Assembly: GCF_000499385.1 (NCBI RefSeq)
Contig: NW_013655272.1
Location: forward strand, 1-23,395
Length of the DNA stretch: 23,395 nucleotides
Reading direction: 5' to 3'
Origin: Eimeria necatrix
Taxonomy: Eukaryota > Apicomplexa > Conoidasida > Eucoccidiorida > Eimeriidae
Both the position numbers and the translations under genes were made by a program. Below the pieces are notes generated by a model, which searched no databases, was not told the DNA's origin, and worked only from the letters and a program-made list of their open reading frames with translations. This document shows positions 16,661-23,395 of this stretch, in pieces (position 1 is the first letter of the stretch; every line of letters starts with the position of its first letter).

Positions 16661-16671
16661 GAGCCTCTTAG
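14134..16671 (+). CDS. RBM5/RBM10-like splicing factor with homopolymer inserts
   Basis: A nuclear RNA-binding protein expected to act in pre-mRNA splicing. In order it has Ser and Gln runs, a basic RS/RD region (RDRDRDRERPRDRDR, about 105-170), and RRM1 (RNP2-like AIQGVP about 181, RNP1-like LRVAFVDF about 271). A RanBP2-type zinc finger follows directly (W340, C342, C345, N349, C374, C377). RRM2 has its first strand LLVVSDL at about 408 and RNP1-like PDGFAVLKL at about 476. RRM-zinc finger-RRM after an RD-rich N-terminus is the RBM5/RBM6/RBM10 layout. Poly-Gln splits RRM1, Ala/Ser runs split the zinc finger, and Ser/Ala/Gln runs split RRM2. After RRM2 come TAQVVASLVASAQRSAQATK and low-complexity sequence to TAG. 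No OCRE or G-patch domain is seen. A 100-N gap follows RRM2, so the frame beyond it is assumed. The start is the first ATG of the frame. Confidence 0.7.
14470..14630 (+). repeat. GGGATC hexamer repeats coding Arg-Asp
   Basis: CGGGAT/GATCGG units occur in three runs (about 14475-14494, 14504-14550 and 14598-14622) and encode the RD dipeptides of the RBM5-like N-terminus. They are interrupted by GCGGCCGCGGGA units. Confidence 0.8.
15796..15895. other. assembly gap (100 N)
   Basis: Exactly 100 N, bounded by CAG/CTG-type sequence on both sides (Ser codons to the left, Gln codons to the right). The round number suggests a gap of unknown length, so protein length and frame across it are not known. 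Confidence 0.95.
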
Positions 16672-16976
16672 ACTAAGCCACCTGCCAGCCACTTAGGGCG
16701 CGCCTCATCCTGCTGCTGCTGCTGCGCCAAATAAGCAGCAGCAATTTAAAGGACAGCAGCAGCAGCAGCAGCGTCTGCGGTCCTCGCAAACAGCAGCAGC
16801 AGCTGCTGCTGCTGCAACAGCAGCAGCAGCAGCAGCTGCTGCTGCTGCTGCTTGCAAAGGGGAAACGGTTGCTGGCTGGCCCCTGTTGTTTACTTTTGTC
16901 TGTCTCCTTTTGTCTCTTTTGTCTCTTTTGTCTTTTCACTTATTTTAATTAGAAGCGCAGCGCTCTGCACTCTCCT

Positions 16977-17032
<56 letters not shown>

Positions 17033-17115
17033 AGGTCGCAGCAGCAGCAGCAGCAGCAAGAGCAGCAGCAACTGGGGTCTCGCTTATCTACTGAAACTCT
17101 CCCGACTCTTTTGTG
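16672..17115. repeat. CAG/CTG-rich 3' flank of the RBM5-like gene
   Basis: CAG and CTG tracts of opposite orientation stand side by side at 16790-16850. A long CTG run at about 16978-17031 is followed within 8 bp by a CAG run at 17040-17056, so the two could pair. No gene is seen. Confidence 0.6.
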
Positions 17116-17935
17116 CCTTCTCGACCATCTTTATTTCTTTTATTTCTTTTATTTATTTTATTTCTTTTTCATTCTATTTATTTTATTTATTTTATTTATT
17201 TTATTTATTTTATTTATTCTTTTATTTCTTATTATTCCTTTTATTTCTTTTATTTCTTTCTTTTTATTTCTTTTAATTCTTTTTGTCTTTTTGTCGCGTT
17301 TTGTTTCTTTTCATTTTCAATTCAAATAATTTTCTTTTTCGTCTTTTTGTCCCAATCAGTTTCTTTCTTCTTTATTTATTTCTTTTATTGTCTTTTCATT
17401 TCTTTTTATTTTTTCTTTTTCTGTTTCTTCTAATTTCTTTGTTTCTTTTATTTCTTCTATTTTTTTTTTTTTCTTTTATTTCTTTTAATTCCCTTATTTC
17501 TTTTATTTCTTTTATTTCTTTCATTTCTTTTATTTCTCTTATTTCTTTATTTCTTTTATTTCTTTTATTTCTTTAAATTCTTTTATTTCTTTTATTTCTT
17601 TTTTTTATTCGTGACTGCTTAGTCTGTTGGGGATGCTGCGTCAATTTTGTGGATTTTTGTTTGGCATTTATTATTTTGATTTGTTTATTTTATTTATTTA
17701 AAAATTTAAATAATTTAAATAATTTAAATATTTTAATTTATTTAAATTATTTTAATTCATTTATATATTCCCTTATTTGTTGGTTCGCTTCGGGGGCCCC
17801 CGGAGCCAAGTGGACTCGATTTGTTGCTTTTTCTTTCTTTATTTGTTCTTTTTGCAAATTTAATTTCATTTTGTTATTTATAATTATTATTTTAATATTT
17901 ATTTCTCATTTATTATTTTAATTGTCCATTATTTA
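17116..17935. repeat. TTTATTTC microsatellite and AT-rich DNA
   Basis: TTTATTTCTTTTATTTC-type repeats fill 17125-17615. The rest is AT-rich, with a short GGGGGCCCCC element at 17801. Phe-rich frames of up to 106 residues are translations of the microsatellite. Confidence 0.85.
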
Positions 17936-18234
17936 CCCGTTTTGCTGCTGCCTCGCTCAGCAGGGTCACTGCAGACCCTGGGGGCCCCGGGGGCCCCCGG
18001 GGGCCCCCAGGGGCCCCCGTGCTGCAGTTGCCTTAGGGACCCCTTATAAATTAACCCAAATGAAATAATTATATTAAATTAATTAAATTAAATTAATTAA
18101 ATTCTAATTTAGAGACAGATGAGGGGAATAAAGCGCCAGGTCGGGCTGTCACGGAGCAGTCACAGATGCTTTGAAGGAACAACTCTAGGGTTTAGGGTTT
18201 AGGGTTTAGGGTTTAAGGCTTATTTCCACCTGAG
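17936..18234. other. spacer with small GGGGCCCC and telomere-like blocks
   Basis: GGGGCCCC motifs lie at about 17978-18020, AT-rich DNA at 18040-18110 and TTTAGGG units at 18185-18215. No gene is seen. Confidence 0.6.
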
Positions 18235-19190
18235 ATCTTGAACTTCTAGGGTTTAGGAGCTAGGGTTTAGCAGGAGAGCCCCCTACGGCTTCTTTCCACC
18301 GGAGATCTACAGGCCTGAGGGTTTAGGGCATAGGGTTTAGGGTTTAGGGTTTAGGGTTTAGGGTTTCCAGTTGCTGCCTTGGGCCACTTCTGCTGCTGCA
18401 AAATGCAGCTGAGAGCAGCAGCAGGGCTGCCTAGCCAATGATGAGTAACAGCAGCCACAGGGGCCCCAACAGGGGGCCCCCGGGGGCCCCTGCGGGGGGC
18501 CCCCCCAAGAGTTCTTCTGGGGCCTCTGGGGGCCCCCCCGGGGGCCCCCTTGGGGGCCCGTCTCGGGGCCCCTCTGGGGGCCCCCCTAGGCGCTCTTCGG
18601 GGGCCTCCGAAGGCCCCTCTAATGGCCCACTTAGGGGCCCCTCTCAGCCTTCGGGGGGCCCTTTGGGGCCCCCTGAGGAGACCTTTGGGGCCCCCAAGGG
18701 GGGCCCCCCAAAATCTTGAACTTCTAGGGTTTAGGAGCTAGGGTTTAGCAGGAGAGCCCCCTACGGCTTCTTTCCACCGGAGATCTACAGGCCTGAGGGT
18801 TTAGGGCATAGGGTTTAGGGTTTAGGGTTTAGGGTTTAGGCAAAGGTCTTGCTGCCTTGGGCCACTTCTGCTGCTGCAAAATGCAGCTGAGAGCAGCAGC
18901 AGGGCTGCCTAGCCAATGATGAGTAACAGCAGCCACAGGGGCCCCAACAGGGGGCCCCCGGGGGCCCCTGCGGGGGGCCCCCCCAAGAGTTCTTCTGGGG
19001 CCTCTGGGGGCCCCCCCGGGGGCCCCCTTGGGGGCCCGTCTCGGGGCCCCTCTGGGGGCCCCCCTAGGCGCTCTTCGGGGGCCTCCGAAGGCCCCTCTAA
19101 TGGCCCACTTAGGGGCCCCTCTCAGCCTTCGGGGGGCCCTTTGGGGCCCCCTGAGGAGACCTTTGGGGCCCCCAAGGGGGGCCCCCCAAA
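18235..19190 (+). repeat. 478-bp tandem duplication
   Basis: 18235-18712 is repeated at 18713-19190 with the same spacing throughout. The only clear difference is a nine-base stretch after the telomere-like block (18361-18378 versus 18839-18856), with no length change. Each copy contains TTTAGGG units, a CTGCTGCAAAATGCAGC segment, an ATGATGAGTAACAGC start and a GGGGCCCC array. The right copy is continuous with the CFAP65-like gene. Confidence 0.9.
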
Positions 19191-19289
19191 GGGCCCCCAT
19201 GGGTCTTCTCAAGTCCCTCATCTGAACCCTTTTGAGGCCCCCTGGAGCCGCAGCAGCTCCTTCGACCCGCCTGCCTGGGGCCCCCCTGA
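18916..19289 (+). CDS. possible first exon of the CFAP65-like gene
   Basis: ATG ATG start in the second copy of the duplication, then a Gly/Pro/Ser array and a more ordinary stretch, NPFEAPWSRSSSFDPPAW. A donor at 19290 (GTGCCC) and the acceptor CCCCAG at 19371 match in phase but would enclose only 82 bp of GGGGCCCC array. The first copy (ATG 18438) gives the same peptide but stops at about 18719. Confidence 0.35.
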
Positions 19290-19987
19290 GTGCCCCTCAC
19301 CAGGGGCCCCCCAGGGGGCCCCCCCGGGGGCCCCCCAGGGGCCCCCAGAGGGGCCCCCCGGGGGCCCCCAGCGAGCACTTGTGGGGCGACTTGAACGAAG
19401 AGGCGCTGGAGCTGGGGGTGATGTGCGGGAGGACTTTGGAGTTCAGCGAATGGGAGTTGGGTTTGGAGAAAAAAAGGGTTTTGTTGCTGAAAAACGCAAG
19501 CCCTAAACCCTTTTTTGTGGTTTACAGGGCCCCCCTTTCCGTGGCCTTTGCACTGCCCCCCCCCCAGCCCCGCCTAATGGCCCCTGGGGTCACCTGGGAC
19601 CTCCCAGTCACTTTCAGGCCCCGGGGGGGGGGCCCCCTCGAGGAGTTTCTCCACTTCTTTGTGGCCCAAAGTCCCCTCAGGGGCCCCCTGGGGGCCCCCC
19701 AGGGGGGCCCTCAGGAGGCCTTTCGGGGGGCCCCTCTGGGGGGCCCTCAGGGGGCCCCTCGGGGGGCCCCTCAGGGGGCCCCTCGGGGGGCCCCTCAGGG
19801 GGCCCCTCGGGGGGCCCCTCGGGGGGCCCCTCAGGGGGCCCTGTGGGGGCCTCCTTTAGGGTACTTTTGAGGGCCCTCAAGAGGGGCCCCTCTCTCGTTG
19901 TGCCGCAGCAGCTGCTGCTGGGCGCTGTGGCTGTTGGCAGCAAAAAAGAGCTCAAATTCTTGGTGCAGGCCTGCGCAGCAGCAGCAG

Positions 19988-20039
<52 letters not shown>

Positions 20040-20202
20040 GCCCCTCTGGGTCCAGTGGAGAACCAGGGGCCCCTTCTCCATCTCTCCTGCTGCCAGCAAA
20101 ATAAACCCGGGGGCCCCCCTGGCCTTTACTGTCTCCTTTAGGCCCAAGTTTAGCGGCAGCTACAGAGCCACGGCCATTTGCGACCTCTGGGAGGGGCCCC
20201 CC

Positions 20203-20240
<38 letters not shown>

Positions 20241-20295
20241 AGCGGGAGAGGCTTCTGCTGCGGCCGCGGGGGAGGGCTCTGCAGCAGCAGCAGCA

Positions 20296-20326
<31 letters not shown>

Positions 20327-20382
20327 ATACTCCTCTTTCGAGGCTGTCGCTCGTTGCTGAGAAGGGCCCCGGGACCCCAACT

Positions 20383-20432
<50 letters not shown>

Positions 20433-20505
20433 TGGGGGCCCCATAAAGAGCTACGAAGTGGAGATTAAAGGCGCTGGCAGGGCGCCGCTGCTGCTGCTCG
20501 GCAGC

Positions 20506-20542
<37 letters not shown>

Positions 20543-21816
20543 TAAAACTCAAGGGGCTGCTGCCAGGCCTCAGCCAAACCCACACGCTGCAGCTCACCAA
20601 CGCCTCGGACGTCCTCGCCCACTTCACCGTATCCTAAACCCTAAACCCTAAACCCTAAACCCTAAACCCTAAGCCCTAAACCCTAAACCCTAAACCCTGG
20701 CCTTCACGCAGAAGCTTTTTGTAGGGCTGGGATGCCCAGAGCCCCATCAACCATCTTGGCAGCAGGCACGCCAAAAACCCTAAACCCTAAACCCTAAACC
20801 CTAAACCCTAAACCCTAAACCCTAGCGCGCTGCTGGGCTGCCTCAGATTGAACCTGAAAGGAGGGACGCTGCTGCTGCTGCTGTTGCTGTTGCTGCTGCT
20901 GCTGCTGCGGTGCCGCCCTTTGGCTCTGTCCCTTTGACTATTAAAGTAAACCCCAGCAGCCCCTGCCAAACCCTCAGGGAGGTTTTCAAGGCAAGCCCCA
21001 AACCCTAAACCCTAAACCCTAAACCCTAAACCCTAAACTCTAAACCCTAAACCCTAAACCCTAGGCCTAAGTTGCTGCAGCAACAGCCTCCAAACTGTCC
21101 CGGAGGCCGCCGCAGAGGCGTTTGAACTCGCAGCCCCCGACCCCAAACCCCAAACCCCAAACCCTAAACCCTAAACCCTAAACCCTAAACCCTAAACCCT
21201 CGTTTGTGCCCGCAGATCCGCAGCGGGCTAGGGTCTGAGGCCTCGCTAGAAGTCGAGGGTTTTGTAAACCCTCTGAGGGTTTTCTTTCGAAAAAGTTTTA
21301 TTTCTTTTGGAGAACTGAAAAGCAGCAAAAGAGTGAGTGCTGCTGAGGTGTACGTACACCCCAGCAACACTCCGCTCTTTCTTTTTTTTTTCTTTTTCTT
21401 TTTTTCTTTTTTTCTTTTTCTTTTTAAATTACATTTTATCTTTTTAATTTATTATTTTTAGTTTTATTATTTCTTTTCTCTCTAGTTTATCTTTTTAATA
21501 TATCTTTTCTATTTTTATGATTTCTTTTTTCTTTAATTTATCTTTTTAATTTATTTTTATATTTTTATTATTTCTTTTCTCTCTAATTTATCCTTTTAAT
21601 TTATCTTTTTTATTTTTATTATTTCTTTTTTCTCTGATTTATCTTTTTAATTTATCTTTTTTATTTTTATTATTTCTTTTATCTAATTTATCTTTTTAAT
21701 TTATCTTTTAATTTATTTTTGCTTCTTTTTATCTTTTGTCTTTTTTTCATTTTTATTTCCTAAGCCCTCCTCAGCCCCACACGCTGCCTTTCCCAGTCCC
21801 GCTAATACCCGCCACC

Positions 21817-21887
<71 letters not shown>

Positions 21888-21888
21888 A

Positions 21889-21961
<73 letters not shown>

Positions 21962-22944
21962 AGCACCGAGTGACCGTGGAGCTGGTGAATTTGTCTGCTG
22001 CTGCTGCAGCCTTTAGCTTCCCGAGTCTGCCGGCGGAGGGTTTGCTGCAGGTGTCTCCTGCAGCAGGAGTTGTTGCTGCTGCTGCTGCTGCTCCCGTGTC
22101 TCTTTCTGTGTCTCTTGCTGCTCCTTGCTGCTTCTACTACAGACTAGTTTGCCTAGTCAAGGGCGCGCAGCAGCCGCTGCTGCTGCATGCAGCAGCAACT
22201 CGAACTTCCGGAGACTCAAACCCCGTCAGAATTCAGCAGGGACACGTGCACCTCCAGCAGTGAGGGTTTAGGGTTTAGGGTTTAGGGTTTAGGTTGAGGG
22301 TTTGGGGTCTGGCGTTTAGGGTTTAGGGTTTGGGGTTTAGGGTTTAGGGTTTGGGGTTTAGGGTTTAAGGCTTGAGGGTTTGTGTCTGGGGTGCAGAGGT
22401 TTGGGCATAGGATTCAGTGTTCGGGCTTTCTCTTTAGGGTTTAGGGTTTAGGGTTTAGGGTTGGGGGCCCACGGTTTAGGGATTAGGGTTTAGGGTTTAG
22501 GGTTTAGGGTTTGGGCCCTTTACCTAAACAGCAAGACGCTTTTTGTGTCTTCTTCTCCCTGGGGTTTAGGTGGAGGCTCTTTGGCCCAAAACCCCTAGAG
22601 CCAGGTAGGGAATCCCAAACCCTAAACCCTAAACCCTAAACCCTAAACCCTAAATCCTGCAGCGTGGTCCCTAAGTCGCAGACCCTAGACCTTAATCGCC
22701 TTTTGGCATAGGCGGAATCTGCTAAAACCCAAGGCCGAGTGTCTTTGGTTCTCACCTTCCAGGGGTTTAGGGTTTAGGGTTTAGGGTTTAGCGTTTAGGG
22801 TTTAGGGTTTAGGGTTTAGGGTTTGGCTTTCAGGGGAGTTCAAATGTGATGCCACGGGAGTGCCTGTGGAAGTCCCTCTTCCTCATATCTCTTCTGCTGC
22901 GCTGCTGCTGGATGCCACAGCAGTAAACCCCAAAGAAAAAAGGT

Positions 22945-22976
<32 letters not shown>

Positions 22977-23123
22977 GCAGCAGCAGCAGCAAAAGAAGCA
23001 GCAGCAGCAGCAGCAGTATCAACCGCGCTCCCCTAAACACCAGCAGCAGCAGAAGCAGCATCAAAACTAGCAGCATAGCAACAGCAGCAACACTAGAAGC
23101 ACCAAGAGCACCAGCATCAGTAT

Positions 23124-23175
<52 letters not shown>

Positions 23176-23287
23176 TGGTTGTTTGGGGTGTCTGTACAGG
23201 CTAGCTTATCTGAGCCGCTCTTCTTTGGAATTTCCTTTTCCCAATTCTTCGCAGTCCATTGCCATTTACAACACCACAGAGCATCCC
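18916..23287 (+). CDS. CFAP65-like ciliary protein, 3' end beyond window
   Basis: A protein with repeated ASH/MSP-like Ig folds, expected in the flagellar axoneme of microgametes, the only flagellated stage of coccidia. Exons 19372-19670, 19835-20628, 20847-20990, 21216-21332, 21964-22259, 22570-22604, 22834-22942 and 23200-23287 follow one another in matching phase. Motifs recur as in CFAP65: VLLLKNAS...YRAPLS...LPVTFRP, then FRVLLRA, FTVSFRPKFSG, LQLTNASDVLAHF, VPPFGSVPLTIKVNP, SLEVEGFVNPL, FISFGELKSSKR spliced to HRVTVELVNLS, FYYRLVCLVKG, and SIAIYNTTEHP. The order of these blocks matches my recollection of animal CFAP65 better than HYDIN. Ala/Gln runs interrupt several domains. The N-terminus is uncertain: ATG 18916 opens MMSNSSHRGPNRGPPG, and a phase-correct junction 19289/19372 would link it. 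The gene continues past 23287. Confidence 0.7.
19372..19670 (+). CDS. CFAP65-like exon: first ASH domain
   Basis: Reads LEFSEWELG, VLLLKNAS, then PQPRLMAPGVTWDLPVTFRP and EEFLHFFVAQ. A telomere-like unit with a pyrimidine tract and TTTACAG at 19501-19527 looks like an intron end, but the continuous frame KNASPKPFFVVYRAPLSV fits the family spacing, so it is read as coding. The frame changes in the following GGGGCCCC array. Confidence 0.65.
19671..19858. repeat. 12-bp GGGGCCCCTC[A/G]G repeat at an exon junction
   Basis: Units of 12 bp (GGGGGGCCCCTC / AGGGGGCCCCTC alternating) lie between the first ASH exon and the next. Splicing GTCCCC at 19671 to the CAG at 19832-19834 would preserve the frame. 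Alternate units contain CTCAG, each a possible in-phase acceptor. Confidence 0.7.
19835..20628 (+). CDS. CFAP65-like exon: ASH domains 2 and 3
   Basis: Reads GASFRVLLRALKRGPSLVVP, then AVGSKKELKFLVQA, GPFSISPAASKINPGAPLAF and TVSFRPKFSGSYRATAICDL, later SYEVEIKG and LQLTNASDVLAHFT. Five Ala, Gln or mixed runs interrupt loops between strands. It ends at ACC/GTATCC, where the intron continues straight into AAACCCT units. Confidence 0.7.
20629..20846 (+). other. CFAP65-like intron with two AAACCCT blocks
   Basis: Telomere-like blocks lie at 20634-20698 and 20775-20824. It ends GGCTGCCTCAG. A short non-repeat island at 20700-20770 has no phase-compatible donor, so it is taken as intronic. Confidence 0.6.
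20847..20990 (+). CDS. CFAP65-like exon
   Basis: Phase 0 in and out. Reads IEPERRD, an Ala/Val run, VPPFGSVPLTIKVNPSSPCQ and TLREVFK. The donor is GCAAGC in the context AAG/GCAAGC (a GC-AG intron), or GTTTTC at 20982 nine bases earlier. Both keep the frame. Confidence 0.6.
20998..21200. repeat. telomere-like blocks in a CFAP65-like intron
   Basis: AAACCCT arrays at 20998-21063 and 21143-21200 flank a short GC-rich island in which no phase-compatible exon was found. Confidence 0.8.
21216..21332 (+). CDS. CFAP65-like exon
   Basis: Thirty-nine codons reading SGLGSEASLEVEGFVNPLRV then FFRKSFISFGELKSSKR. Strong signals: CCCGCAG acceptor and GTGAGT donor. It closes one ASH domain and opens the next. 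Confidence 0.7.
21347..21360. promoter_or_regulatory. intronic palindrome GGTGTACGTACACC
   Basis: Perfect copy inside a confidently placed intron, which shows that at least one copy is transcribed and spliced out. Confidence 0.6.
21817..21960. repeat. long CTG tract
   Basis: About 47 triplets with one ATT interruption near 21888. It ends three bases before a 3' splice site. Confidence 0.95.
21964..22259 (+). CDS. CFAP65-like exon: ASH domain
   Basis: Enters in phase 0 as HRVTVELVNLS, continues LLQVSPAAGVV, SLSVSLAAPCCFYYRLVCLV and PLLLHAAATRTSG, and leaves in phase 2 at CAGCA/GTGAGG. This is a complete ASH pattern: N-x-S, then P-x-x-G, then YYR and a hydrophobic strand. Confidence 0.7.
22263..22515. 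repeat. TTTAGGG-rich intron sequence
   Basis: Blocks of TTTAGGG and TTTGGGG variants from 3 bp after the donor. They fill most of the 22260-22569 intron. Confidence 0.85.
22570..22604 (+). CDS. CFAP65-like 35-nt exon
   Basis: Enters after TCTCCCTGGGGTTTAG, completes the previous codon, reads WRLFGPKPLEP, and leaves in phase 1 at CCAG/GTAGGG. The next exon starts with exactly the two bases needed. Short, but phase-consistent on both sides. Confidence 0.5.
22605..22833 (+). other. intron with complementary telomere-like arrays at its two ends
   Basis: Five AAACCCT units lie at 22617-22655 near the donor and nine TTTAGGG-type units at 22763-22824, ten bases before the acceptor CTTTCAG. The arrays are complementary in RNA and could fold the intron into a stem. 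Confidence 0.65.
22834..22942 (+). CDS. CFAP65-like exon
   Basis: Reads EFKCDATGVPVEVPLPHISS then AALLLDATAVNPKEK. It leaves in phase 2 at AAAAAAG/GTGAGC. The end is the start of a new ASH strand. Confidence 0.7.
22943..23199 (+). other. CFAP65-like intron of CAG tracts
   Basis: Starts GTGAGCAGCAGC and is mostly CAG/AGC repeats. It ends GGTGTCTGTACAG, which matches the reverse complement of the palindrome variant. Confidence 0.6.
23200..23287 (+). CDS. CFAP65-like exon, last one in the window
   Basis: AG/G completes Arg, then LAYLSRSSLEFPFPNSSQSI and AIYNTTEHP. It leaves in phase 0 at GTAAAC, which is the first unit of an AAACCCT block. Confidence 0.7.
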
Positions 23288-23352
23288 GTAAACCCTAAAC
23301 CCTAAACCCTAAACCCTAAACCCTAAACCCTAAACCCTAAACCCCAAACCCT
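23288..23352. repeat. telomere-like AAACCCT repeat beginning at a 5' splice site
   Basis: Eight or more units. The first, GTAAACCCT, supplies the donor of the preceding exon. The intron continues past the window. Confidence 0.8.
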
Positions 23353-23395
23353 GGAGTTTTGCTGTGTCTCTCTTCTGTGTCGCATTTTGCTCCTT

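Larger units (their letters stand above)
21333..21963 (+). other. CFAP65-like intron: palindrome, T-rich core, long CTG tract
   Basis: The donor GTGAGT is followed 14 bp later by a perfect palindrome (21347-21360). Next come about 400 bp of T-rich TTTATCTTTT-like repeats and a CTG tract at about 21817-21960 that ends at TTAG. Confidence 0.65.

Noticed and set aside
17111..17576. Phe/Leu/Ser-rich frames resembling membrane proteins
   Set aside because: They are translations of the TTTATTTC microsatellite in several overlapping frames.
20712..20770. Extra CFAP65-like exon after CACGCAG (reading KLFVGLGCPEPHQP or APSTILAAGTP)
   Set aside because: No usable donor follows before the next telomere-like block, and the flanking exons already join in phase without it.

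Overview
The window looks like nuclear DNA of a coccidian apicomplexan, most likely Eimeria. The reasons are long in-frame CAG/CTG tracts coding homopolymeric Ala, Gln, Ser or Leu runs, many internal telomere-like AAACCCT/TTTAGGG arrays, GT-AG introns, and proteins of a flagellated eukaryote with ER glycosylation and spliceosomal machinery. It resembles the repeat-rich chromosome segments known for Eimeria. A 100-N gap at 15796-15895 lies inside a CAG tract, so this is a scaffold with at least one unresolved repeat.

Layout. 1-4440: mostly repeat-laden DNA with many copies of a 14-bp palindrome (GGTGTACGTACACC and variants) and one weak gene candidate (1222-1620). 4444-6436 (+): an unidentified multi-exon gene. 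6437-8282: no gene seen; GCTA satellites, GGGGCCCC arrays, a long perfect hairpin and telomere-like blocks. 9613-8283 (-): a two-exon PAP2-family dolichyldiphosphatase (DOLPP1-like). 9670-11730: AT-rich spacer, GCTA satellite and a degenerate telomere-like field. 13169 to about 11730 (-): a gene for an N-terminally membrane-anchored coiled-coil protein, three phase-compatible exons. 14134-16671 (+): an RBM5/RBM10-like splicing factor (RS/RD region, RRM1, RanBP2-type zinc finger, RRM2) stuffed with homopolymer inserts. 16672-18234: microsatellites. 18235-19190: a 478-bp tandem duplication. About 18916 to beyond 23287 (+): a CFAP65-like ciliary protein with ASH/Ig-like domains, at least eight exons, running off the right edge.

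Many real exons are short and do not begin with ATG. They were recovered by joining GT-AG (one possible GC-AG) introns with matching phase and checking that the joined protein fits a known family. Most long open frames here are by-products of CAG tracts, which stay open in all six frames.

The most unusual aspects are: (1) a recurrent palindrome made of two inverted GTGTAC half-sites, found just upstream of three predicted start codons, in clusters, inside an intron and inside RRM coding sequence; (2) introns largely built from repeats, with telomere-like DNA touching splice sites, CTG tracts ending at 3' splice sites, and complementary telomere-like arrays at the two ends of one intron; (3) homopolymer insertions inside folded domains such as a zinc finger. 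The genes form no operon or pathway; their neighbours are unrelated, as usual in this kind of genome.
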